NCBI GenBank assembly: GCA_019677205.1
Contig: JAAMXY010000665.1
Location: 154,720-218,719, forward strand
Origin: Pinguiococcus pyrenoidosus
Lineage: Eukaryota > Sar > Pinguiophyceae > Pinguiochrysidales > Pinguiochrysidaceae
Length of the DNA: 64,000 bases
Direction of reading: 5' to 3'
The notes below the pieces were generated by a model. It saw nothing but the letters and a program-made list of their open reading frames with translations, had not been told where the DNA came from and did no database searches. Positions 12,696 to 21,895 of this stretch are shown here, piece after piece. The translations under genes and the position numbers were made by a program. Position 1 is the stretch's first letter; each line of letters opens with the position of its first letter.

Positions 12696-14470
12696 ATGCA
12701 GTCCCTGGCGGCTGTTTTACGTCGTCGTGGCGTAGAGGTGCTGGGGCGGCGCGGTCTCAGCGCGCAGCAGCCGCTCCATGGCGACTGGGACCCCCCTTCC
12801 CGCTTCTGGCGCCTCGTGCACGTGAGCATTCGAGTGGTGCGCATGGGCGCTCTGGGCGGCGGCATCTTCGCGAGTGGCTATGCGCTCGGGCAGCAAGAGG
12901 TGGTGAACGACGTGGCTGCTTTTGAGGCGAGAGCCACCAAGCAAGTGCTCCTGAGCACCCAGTCGGACACTTTCTTGCCTCTGCGCCTCTCCCAAGACCC
13001 CTCCCAGAGGGCCAGGCAGCTGCATTGCGCGTCGTTTTACTACCACATCTTGCCTGGCTTCGAGCTGAATGTCGTGCGGTGAGCGAGTCAGCCGGAGAAG
13101 CCGATTGAAAGCGGCGAACCTGACCCAAGAACGCACCTCAGGCACCAGAACGAGACGCAGGTGTGGAAGACGACAGTGCAGGCGCATCGCGTCTTCTCCA
13201 GAATCCGCTCGGCCGCCTTGGAGTACGCCAGGGAGCAGGTCAAGGAGCTGCAGGCGAAGAAGGCGAAGAGGAAAGAGCCAGGTAGGGACGAGCAAGGCTT
13301 TCTCCTTTTGGTGTGCGAGGCGCGGCGCAGCACCTGAAGAGACACGCCGCTTGTCAGGCATGCGTTGGACTGACGAGGACGAAGCCACGCTCGGCACCTG
13401 GAGAAGTACGATCAACAACCTGGACATGGACTGGAGAATCATTGGCATCCAGAAGGACGAACCGAATGCGTTCGTCGTGGGCATTCTCCCGAGGCGCATC
13501 TTCGTGACGCAGTCTCTCGCCCAGCATTTTGCCCACACCGACGAGGAGATGGCTCTGGTCTTGGCACACGAGCTTTCGCACTATCTTTTGAGGTGCGTGT
13601 GGGTGTGTGTGNNNNNNNNNNNNNNNNNNNNNNAGTGCAAGAGAGAGAGATCAAGGCCGGAGAAGCCGAACGAAATCAGGAAGCTAGGAAGGGAAGCGTG
13701 CGCGACGATTTTTGACCCGGTTTTGTGTTCTCGGCTGCAGGCACACGGAGTCCCGGGCCGTCACCGATGCAATCATCAAAGGTACGCGGGGCATTGCTTG
13801 TGGTGGACGCGGCCACAGCGCGTTAACCGCCCGCCTCTTGCAGGAGTCTTGATGGTGGCTCTGTCTCTCTTTGATCCGAGCGGCGCGGGTCTGTCCCTGG
13901 CGTTGGAGTACTTGCTGCCGTACATCGGGAACCTCGTGAGCCTCTCTGCCTCAAGGTATCTGCCCTCTTCCTTGCCCTCTGCGTGAGCGGATTCGCCGCC
14001 CGCTGGTTCCTATCTTTCCCTTGCCGTCGCCTCATTTCGCCCGCTCCTCTCTGCAAAGGTCAAGTGAGACCGAGGCGGACACGCTCGGGCTGGAGATCTG
14101 CGCTCGGGCGGGCTTTGATCCCTGCACGGCCGTGAACTTGTTCGCGAACATGCACGAGTTCGTTGAGAAAGGTCGCGGAGAGGAATACATTCCCCAGGTG
14201 AGACATCGTACTTCCTGTATCTGCCTTTCCCCTCCGGAGTCCAGGGTTGTGACTTGCGTGAGCGCCTAGGGTGTTTTGACCAGCGTGGTCAGCACGCATC
14301 CTTTGTCCTCCGAGCGCTTCGACAATGCGCAGAAGGTCATGCCAAATGTAATCAGAATATACGAAGAGGCGGCAAACAAGCGTCTGGTGCAGGCGAAGAA
14401 AGACAGGACAGACAGGCTACTGAGATTCCTCTCGCGAGAGGCGCGAGGGTCGGTTGTGGAGGCAGCGTAG
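12696..14470 (+). CDS. OMA1: OMA1-type M48 mitochondrial metalloprotease
   Basis: Seven exons (12696-13078, 13142-13281, 13331-13592, 13741-13781, 13844-13955, 14059-14197, 14270-14470) encode 425 residues. The N-terminus is basic and Ser/Ala/Leu-rich, as for a mitochondrial presequence, followed by a hydrophobic span near residue 50. The M48 zinc site 'HELSH' sits in 'LVLAHELSHYLLR', preceded by 'PRRIFVTQSLAQHFAHTDEE'. The third zinc ligand is the Glu in 'SSETEADTLGLEICARAGFDP'. This arrangement matches OMA1, the stress-activated inner-membrane protease that cleaves OPA1-type dynamins. The intron after the HELSH exon contains a 22-base N gap (13612-13633). Every junction restores frame. Confidence 0.9.
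13612..13633. other. Assembly gap (22 N)
   Basis: This run of N lies inside the third intron of OMA1 and does not affect coding sequence. A GTGTGTGT run precedes it. Confidence 1.
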
Positions 14471-14942
14471 CGTAGGGCGCACGACGAATGAACCCTCCCT
14501 CTGCGCTCGAAAGGGCCGAGGGCGCCGCGTCGGGCCCTAGGGCGGAGGCGATGTCGCCTTTGCCGACAGCGCCGCAGGACTTCGGTTATACCGTGCCCAA
14601 GCTAGTTGAGAAGCTGAAACGAGAGATGCCGTCGAGCTTTCAAGCAAAAGCGTTCCTCCGCTGCTTGTTGTCTGCTGGTGTGTTCTGCGCTGTTTTCTTT
14701 TCGTCTTGCGGGTCATGCCAAGTTCGCCAAGGCGCCTTTCCGCCCAACAGCAGCACGAGCAGAAAAGAAGAAGCACGAGGAAAGAAGGCGTCCGCCCCGA
14801 CGCTGGGACGATCAGCAATGGATCGAAGCCCAAAACAACAACACTGAGACCCCAAAAAACAACCAGAAGAAACCCCAAAACCTTGGGCCTCCAGTATCGA
14901 TAGCACATTGACGCTCTGGCTGCAGCCTTCGCCAACGCCGCC
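14471..14942. other. Intergenic region, OMA1 to oxygenase
   Basis: An ORF opens at the ATG at 14488 and runs 119 codons, but it has no family resemblance and its second half is low quality. I treat the region as non-coding leader of the next gene, with low certainty. Confidence 0.35.
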
Positions 14943-16154
14943 ATGAAGCTCCGCGTCGGCCTCTCCGTCACGCTGCTGGGTGCACTCTTCACCAGCAGGC
15001 TGGATGCCTTCCTTCGGAGGCCGGGACTCCGAGCCCCCCCGAGGGCCCTGTTCGCGAAATCCAAGAACAAAAAGTCCGGGGGGGGCTTTGGGTCCGGGAC
15101 CAAGGGCCCGCCGGCGCTGGCCAAGCCCGTCCAGGCCGCCATCAAGAAGCTGAAGAAGGCACCCGAGGAAGGCCAGGCCTGGCTGGAGCTGGCGTCCCAG
15201 CTGGCGCAGCTGGGGGAGTATGCTGAGGCGAGGCAGGTGCTGGAGGCAGGGCATCGCCGTCTCGACGACCAGCTGCTGTCCAACGCCTTGGGCGCCATGC
15301 GGCGGGTGCCGGGGCCTGCGGAGGTGCAAGAGCTGTCCAAGGAGGTGGACTGGCCGGGCAAGGACGACACGGAGGTGTGGGACTTCGACGAGAGCAGGAA
15401 GAAGAGCATCGGCTTCAAGAAGTACAGCGTGCCCGAGCCGCCGCGGCCGTGCCACCGGGACACGGAGCACATATCGGGGGAGAATCTGATCTTCGCGTCG
15501 CAGAGCCCGATCATTCCGCCGGAGGAATGCGACTGGGTCATCGCGCAGATTGAGAAGGCGGCCGAGGCCAAGTGGATGACCGACGCGAACGTCAACAAGG
15601 CGGAGCTCGGAGCCGACGCCATCTACGAGCGGCCCTTCCCCGACCGCATCTGGCTCCGCGATGTGCCTGGCCTGGAGGACTGGTTCCGGCATCGCTTACA
15701 AACGCGGCTGTTCCCGATGCTGCAGAGCCTGTATCCGCACATCATCGCGAAGCCGGATGATGTGCGCTGCCATGACACCGTCGTTGTGCGGTACGACGCG
15801 GATGGGATGGATTCGCTGGAGACTCATCGAGACGCCACGTCGTTCTCCTTCACGATTGCCCTGAATAGAGCCGATGACTACGAGGGTGGCGGGACTTCCT
15901 TTCCGCTTCTGAAGGCCGAGGACGACGGCCCCGGCGAACCCTTCCGGAGATTGGCGGTCAAGACAGACATCGGCGGTGTCGTGGTGTTCCCCGGCCAGTG
16001 CTTCCACGGAGGGAACAAGATCACCTCCGGGCACCGCTGCATCATCCCGCTCTTCATCTTCCTCGACCACAACGAGTCGCGTCGGAATCGTGGGTATATT
16101 CTAGACGAGCTCAAGAGCGCAAGCGTACTGGACAATGCCGCGTGCGTCTTCTAG
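14943..16154 (+). CDS. Plastid-targeted 2OG-Fe(II) oxygenase (prolyl 4-hydroxylase type)
   Basis: This is a single exon of 403 residues. The first 22 residues are a signal peptide ending 'SRLDAF', an Ala-Phe junction, followed by Arg/Pro-rich transit sequence. This is the hallmark of import into a red-derived complex plastid. Residues about 78-120 resemble one TPR-like helical hairpin. The C-terminal half is a prolyl-4-hydroxylase-type dioxygenase: iron ligands His295 and Asp297 in 'ETHRDATSFSF', distal His355 in 'GQCFHGGNKI', and Arg365 as probable 2-oxoglutarate anchor. Typical P4H-alpha features 'YDADGMDSLETHRD' and 'GGGTSFP' are present. Such enzymes usually act in the ER on collagen-like proteins; a plastid substrate is unknown. 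The ATG at 14943 is supported by the signal peptide. Confidence 0.85.
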   Translation: MKLRVGLSVTLLGALFTSRLDAFLRRPGLRAPPRALFAKSKNKKSGGGFGSGTKGPPALAKPVQAAIKKLKKAPEEGQAWLELASQLAQLGEYAEARQVLEAGHRRLDDQLLSNALGAMRRVPGPAEVQELSKEVDWPGKDDTEVWDFDESRKKSIGFKKYSVPEPPRPCHRDTEHISGENLIFASQSPIIPPEECDWVIAQIEKAAEAKWMTDANVNKAELGADAIYERPFPDRIWLRDVPGLEDWFRHRLQTRLFPMLQSLYPHIIAKPDDVRCHDTVVVRYDADGMDSLETHRDATSFSFTIALNRADDYEGGGTSFPLLKAEDDGPGEPFRRLAVKTDIGGVVVFPGQCFHGGNKITSGHRCIIPLFIFLDHNESRRNRGYILDELKSASVLDNAACVF

Positions 16155-16350
16155 CTGGCTGGCGAGCCTACTGCCATCGCTCTCGCATCCTGTCGTGCTC
16201 CTGTCGTGCTCTTGTCGTCTTGTGATTTGTCACAACAATGGAATGGCGCCCGCAATCCTAATGAGCTATTTTCTTCGAATCCATGTGCGCTGTGCGCCAT
16301 GTGCTTTTTGATGCTTGGTGGTCTCCGCCCTATCATCTACTTGTCGCGAA

Positions 16351-19172
16351 TCAGGCGTCGTTTGCCGTTTCCATGGGTGCCGATTCATCGCCACCTCCCT
16401 CTGCAGTCGATTGCTCCTCCTCCGCCTTCGCGATGCTTTCATCGCCAGCAGCGGAGTCGCCAGCTTCGGCTTCGGCTTCGGCTTCGGCTTTTTCCTTTGC
16501 GTCGCCGGAGTCCTGTACATCACCGGGATCCTTTGCGTCGCCGGAACCCTCCTTCTCCACCTTGTCCAGCACTCGCTGCTCCTGGACCATCAAGAACGGC
16601 TCGCCGGCTTCTTCCGCTGCTTTCTCGAGGCTGGCCTCCTCCTCTGGCATGATGCCGAGGCCGCGCATGTTGACGCGCAGGTTCGTGATCGTCTCCTTGG
16701 ATGCCAACACGTTCAAGATGCTTCCCTTCCCCCGCCATGTCGTGACCGCCAGCACATCCCGAGACCCTACGTCTGGCAACGCCATGCCACGTGTCTTTGG
16801 AGAGAGGCTGGCGTCGAGGAGGACAACCACGACTCCCGTCTCGAAAGCCGAGAACCTCTCAAGGAACTCCTGCGACAAGGACGACGTCTTCGTTTCCTGG
16901 AGGGCAGGGCAAGGAGGGAGATGTCAGATATGCTGAAACCTTGTGCGCCCAGCGAGGCAGTTCTGTGGGTGAAACGAAAGAGCCGCCGAGCAGGGAAATC
17001 CCACTGGCTCAAGGATGCGCGCAGCGTCGTCGCACCTGCATGCCGCCACGGGCGATTCGGGCGAAGTCCTCCACGCCAGCACGTAGACATCGCTTCGTCA
17101 TGAACGGCAGAACGAGAGGCAGTCCATCTTGCGATACGCGGTACTGGCAGGCAGCTTTCGTCTTCGGGTTCCGATCGAACACCTTGATGCCCATCCAGAT
17201 GACCTTGAGCGCGCCGGACCTCGCCTTGGGGCTGTCCACGATGCACTCCCGCACACTCTTGGGGACAAAGTTGATCGTCCTACAAGCGTCCGATCCCGTG
17301 ACGAGATTCTCTCTCTTAAAGTCATCCGTCAGGCCGAACTGCTCCTTGATCTCTTCAAAAGCGCTCTCGGGAACGTCCCGATAGTCCTGGTAGCGGCTAC
17401 CACCCTTCCCGTGCGGTCGGTCTCTCCCCGGCTGCGCGTCCTCGGCCGGGGGATACGCCTCGTCCGCCTTCACCGTCTCGGACGGCAGTGGCGCGGTCTT
17501 CTCCAAGACGGCGACGAAGAACCCGCCCGTGTCCAGGTCGTGCGGAAGAAAGCGCATGCACAGCTCCAAGTGCATGTTCTCGGCCTCCTCGGCCGTGGGC
17601 GGGAACATACTCGGAGAGAGCTTCGCCCTTGCCATGCTGCCCTCTTCCGTCTCCTCGTGAGCCATGAAATGCAAGAAGCCCGCTTGCTTTGCAATCTGAA
17701 GCGGATCGCTCAGGTCCAGATCCATCTTCTCTTCCTCTTTCTCCGTCTTCACAGCGCCATCGCCGTTCTCCGCCTTCACGGCGCCAACTGCCGCCGTTTC
17801 ATTTCCAGTTGACTCCGGCGGCGGCGGCTGCTCAGCACCTAGCTCGGCATCTTCAACCTTGGCCGCCTTGCTGGGGACGCCGTCGGACGGTTGGTCGTCC
17901 TTGCTCGCCGAGTCGGTGGGATTCTGCAGCCTGTTGCGCCTGTCGAAGAGCACCGGCCACGTGGACACGCCGGCATGGCGCACAAGCTGCGGGAACTTGT
18001 CCGAGCAGTCGACCAGGCGTAGGGATCCTCCCGCCCGTCGGAGCATCTCCGCGACGACGGCCTCGTCCTCGATGGGATTGAGGCTGCACGTGCTAAACAC
18101 CAGGCGCCCGCCGACCTTGAGGAGGTGCGCTCCCCGCAGGGCGATTTCCGTCTGGATCGGATGGAGCTGCACGGCCGACATCGTTCTCCACTTCTCCCAG
18201 ATCTTCGGGTTCTTCCGCAGCGTGCCATCGCCACTGCATGGGACGTCTGCGAGCACCCGGTCGAAGACGCTGCGGCCCTCGAGCAGGTCCGGGAACTGCT
18301 GCCCCTGAGCGCAGGTGCTGATGAAGTTCGGACTGAAGACGCGCTTGCACTGGTGAACCAGCATGTACGCACGATCCGTGTTCAGGTCGTTCGCCACCAC
18401 GAAGCCTGACGGCAGAAGCGTGCTGAGGTCGCCCGAAGCCCCCAGCGTCCGACTGCCGTCCGGCGCAAGGGTGCGGTTGGAGTGGAGCATCTCGAGCATC
18501 TGGGACGTCTTGGACCCCGGCGCGGCGCAAAGGTCCAGCACCTTGTGGTCGCCACGGACGTCCAGCATCAGCGGAGGCACCATGCTGACCATTTCCTGGC
18601 GGGTCATGCCTCCGGCCTCGCTGTTCTGCACGAACCAGCCGTGCAAGCGCTTCAGCGAGAGGTTCTTGCGCAGTTCGCGCCGGTCAAAGGGCATCTTGAA
18701 GGCGCGGCCGGGGAACCAGTCCACGCTGGACACCATCTGCACTTCCTTGCCGTCCTCCAGCGTCAAGCTCGTGCCCGCGTAGTCCCGCAGCTCCTGCTCC
18801 AGCTGGTCACCGTACGGGCAGAGCTCGTTGATGCGGAAAGTCGCGGGCAGGGGCCGCGCCATCGCGGCCATGAACGCGTCCCACTCGTCCTTGGGCACCA
18901 CGCCCACAGCCTGGTAGTACATCTCGAAGTTGGGGCTGCGGTACACCCACTCACTCCAGTCCCCTGCCGACCAGAAGCACGCGTAAGACAGCGGATCATC
19001 TTTGATCCGCAGGCGAAGTATCCGCCGCACCTCTATCATTCCCGTTGTTACCGCCGCCACGCTTGCGATTTCGATCCCGGCGGTCTCGCTTGTCGTAGCG
19101 GCCTCGCTTATTACCCCTCTCGCCACCTCCGCGACCGCCTCCGCCGCGCCACTTGCGCTTCGTCCGGGCCAT
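16351..19172 (-). CDS. NSUN2: tRNA (cytosine-5) methyltransferase, NSUN2/Trm4 family
   Basis: Exons 19172-19031, 18963-17036 and 16896-16351 encode 871 residues. The N-terminus is Gly/Arg/Lys-rich. The RNA m5C methyltransferase core follows: 'PLPATFRINEL', SAM motif I 'DLCAAPGSKTSQMLEML', motif IV 'DVPCSGDGTLRKNPKIWEKW' and motif VI 'FSTCSLNPIEDEAV'. Both catalytic cysteines (in PCS and TCS) are present. The C-terminal part has the family's extra domain, and the last exon supplies 'QEFLERFSAFETGVVVVLLD' and a Glu/Ala-rich acidic tail with an (AE)n repeat. NSUN2 methylates C48-50 and anticodon-loop cytosines of tRNA in the nucleus. The first exon was chosen because the phase-1 junction at 19031/18963 joins the basic leader to the conserved core and restores frame. 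Confidence 0.92.
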
Positions 19173-19828
19173 TCGCTCCCGTGGAGTCGACGCGCCAGGA
19201 GGAAGCGGGTCCTCCAGCACACGGGTGCGCGCTTTGACGCTTCTCGGAGCTTCTAGATGACGTGCGCAAGAGGATAGAAGCTGTGAGATACTGATGGAAA
19301 GGGCCCTGAGCGACAGCGGCAGTTCGGTGGCGCAGATTTGGGCCGAACGATCCGTCGCCGATGCGCCGCACGGTACCTGCGGGGGCTCTCGGAGCTGTGG
19401 CACTTGTCAGATCTGCAGCACACTTGTATGGCACAGAACCTCCCGAAGAAGTATCACAGGTACGCGGGCCGAACAGGTACTCGCAGCGGAGCTCCACAAG
19501 ACAAGATAGGGCCGGAAGTGGCGCTTCGTCACCCTCTCGTCCTCTCCGCCGCCCAACTTGGTCCGTCAGTCACGTGTAGAGGATTCCTCCAGTACAGTAC
19601 ATCCCGGGTACCCTACTCGCCGATGTGAGCGACGAGTCCAAACTGATTGGTCAATGATCCATTTTTGAATATTTGTAAAAATAATAAAATTTTATAATAT
19701 AGATATTTAGAATATTATCTTTCGATAATTTCTAATATTAAAATATTTCAAAAATTGATGCCAAGTCAGCAGCACCGCGTAAACCTTTTTCCCGCGTCAT
19801 TTGACGTTCAGTTGTGTCGACGCCACTC
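19173..19828. promoter_or_regulatory. Head-to-head promoter region with A+T-rich patch
   Basis: This separates the divergent NSUN2 and ODC-like genes. Bases 19656-19760 are almost entirely A and T, in sharp contrast to the GC-rich flanks. No gene is seen. A promoter or replication-origin role is inferred from position and composition only. Confidence 0.45.
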
Positions 19829-21220
19829 ATGGAGGGTCGTCACTCGCATCTTCAGTCGCTCTGGGGCGCCTACACCTCCGCAACGGCTCGGCGGCGAAGT
19901 CGTCGTCGACCTCGTCAGGCGGCGTTCGCCTCGTACCTACAGCTCCAGGCGTGTAAGGCCGCACCGCAGACGCGGAGAGCAGTCGGCTTGAGCCCAGCGC
20001 GGAGACATCGCTTGTCTCTGCACCTCGCCCAGCGCAAGACCCTGAGCCTGGTACTTCGGCACCTGCAGAAGGAAGAGGTGCCTCTTTGGGAGGCGCCCAG
20101 CGCTTTGGAAGGGCGAACGAAGCCGGAGACGCGGGCGAATCGAGCGATTCTGACCACAGATGTTGGGAAAGTCGCCGCGGCGGTGGCCGCTTGGCGAGTG
20201 TTTCTGCCCGCGGGGGTCATTCCTGCCCACCGGCTTGTTGTCAACGACGACGGGGTGTACTTGGGGGTCCTCCAAGCGCTGGGGGTGCAGATCGTGGCGG
20301 ATAGCAACAGCGCGGTGCCCGCCGAGGGAGGCGTGAGCGGCTGTGCAGGACCGCTCCGCAGTCGGAAGGTGATGGCTGGAGCCCTGGCGGCGGGTGTGGA
20401 GTGGATGGCGGTGGATTCCGTTGCAGAAATAGAGAGAATCGCGCGCATGTGGCCTGCAGTGGCAGCCGAAGCCCCGGCGTTGCTGATTCGCCTGCGTCGC
20501 GAGGGTGTGGAGACGCCGGGACCGGTCTTTGGGGTGCGTGCGGCAAGCGACGACCTGCAGCCTCTGCTTGCGGCCGCGGAGAGGCTGCGGCTGCGTGTTC
20601 GAGGCTTCGTGGTGGGAGGCCTCGGCGCGGCGACTGGACAGATCCAGCGGGCAATGGCCTGTGCAAGATCCTTGGGCGCTCGTGGCTCTCTCCTGATTCA
20701 CCTGGAAGGTGCGGAGCACGCCCACCGACCGTTAGATCTGACGGAGGTGGCGCTCTTCCATGCTGCGTGCAGTGCACACGACGACGTCCGCATGAGCGTG
20801 GACGCAAGCATCTTCCTGTGCCACGATGCCGTGTGTTTGGCGGCCAGGATCGTCGGGAAGAAGACGGAAGTTGAAGAGGAGGGAAGGCGATGCGCGCATG
20901 TCTTCGTCGATACAGGCTTCTATTCCGGCCTGTCGTTGGAAGGGAGCTTGCGGGAGCTTATTCCAGCGCAGCTGAGTCCAGGCGAAGCCTCCGAAGAAGA
21001 GACCCCCCGCGCGCAGAGATGTACAGTCTGGGGCCCCACGTGTGACAGCCTCGACGTGGTTTGCAAGAGCCGAAGTATGGAGGCAGTGGCGGAGCGAATA
21101 GACGGCGGGTGGATCCGATGGGATGGGACGGATGCCGTCGGCTGCGGAACTGGTCGAACGGGCTTCAATGGCTTCGACGGCCCCAGGAAGGTCTACAAAT
21201 GTGCCAATGGAAGCTGGTGA
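19829..21220 (+). CDS. Ornithine decarboxylase homologue lacking the PLP lysine (likely pseudoenzyme)
   Basis: This single exon of 463 residues starts at the first ATG (19829); an in-frame stop lies just upstream. The whole protein follows the eukaryotic ODC layout. The N-terminal barrel has 'AAWRVFLPAGVIPAHRLVVN', the C-terminal barrel has 'CTVWGPTCDSLDVV', and near the end are 'TGFNGF' and 'KVYKCANGSW'. In ODC the equivalent of 'HRLVVNDD' reads 'YAVKCNDD'; here the lysine that binds pyridoxal phosphate is Val (codon 20237-20239). The Gly-rich phosphate-binding motif and the 'EPGRY' segment are also not recognisable. The active-site Cys-Asp of 'GPTCDSLD' is kept. It is therefore probably catalytically dead, comparable in principle to antizyme inhibitors. 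Ala/Arg richness makes it diverged overall. A true decarboxylase with a relocated lysine is unlikely. Confidence 0.75.
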   Translation: MEGRHSHLQSLWGAYTSATARRRSRRRPRQAAFASYLQLQACKAAPQTRRAVGLSPARRHRLSLHLAQRKTLSLVLRHLQKEEVPLWEAPSALEGRTKPETRANRAILTTDVGKVAAAVAAWRVFLPAGVIPAHRLVVNDDGVYLGVLQALGVQIVADSNSAVPAEGGVSGCAGPLRSRKVMAGALAAGVEWMAVDSVAEIERIARMWPAVAAEAPALLIRLRREGVETPGPVFGVRAASDDLQPLLAAAERLRLRVRGFVVGGLGAATGQIQRAMACARSLGARGSLLIHLEGAEHAHRPLDLTEVALFHAACSAHDDVRMSVDASIFLCHDAVCLAARIVGKKTEVEEEGRRCAHVFVDTGFYSGLSLEGSLRELIPAQLSPGEASEEETPRAQRCTVWGPTCDSLDVVCKSRSMEAVAERIDGGWIRWDGTDAVGCGTGRTGFNGFDGPRKVYKCANGSW

Positions 21221-21895
21221 GCACTTCCGCGGCTTCTACATCGATGGTGCGATGGTGTGCTACGCCAGCTTGGACAGTGCGCACGAGTCGTCCGGGTGGA
21301 GATGTGGCATGACGTGACGCGATAAGGTCAAAGCTGCGGTTCGTTGTATAGCCTCTCATCCAAGCCCTCCCTCCCTCCCCTTGATTGCCCAAGTCTTCAG
21401 ATGTGCACCCCTTCATGTCACGTCTCTCCCGAGTTGGCATATTGACAGCTTGCTTCTCTCCTGGGGAGCTCCATCCATCTTTGAAAACATCTGAACGGTG
21501 AACAAACCGTCCACCTAACCTCTCCCGGCCCCGCAGTGATCTCGGTCCCCAGGTTGTTCGAAGTCTCTCAGCACTGCAACCTGCAACCTGCAAGCTGCAG
21601 CCTGCAACCTGCAAGCTCTCCGAAGCACTCAAGGAGCGTCACAAACTTTGACCAACGCTTTAATCTCGCGACTTGATTCAGGCCTCGGTGGAAGCCTCGA
21701 GTATTGGCAATCCGTGTTGACAAGACAGAAGCTGCCGGCATCATTATCAACCTCAAGGCGCCACGCTCCAACGAAGGCGGCAGCACTGATCGGAAGAGCT
21801 GCAATCCTTCGACTTTGTATATTACAGGGACAGGGGGGTCTGTCTCGAGGGAAACTGTACACAAACCACGCCGTCCGCAGCTTCCGCCGCGGCGG
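21221..21895. other. Tail-to-tail intergenic region
   Basis: This lies between the ODC-like gene and the next minus-strand gene. It contains a short tandem run of 'CTGCAACCTGCAAG'-type units at about 21572-21617. No gene is seen. Confidence 0.4.

Noticed and set aside
14537-15692. Minus-strand ORFs of 350-361 codons opposite the oxygenase gene
   Set aside because: They are shadows of the plus-strand oxygenase, which has a targeting sequence and full catalytic motif.
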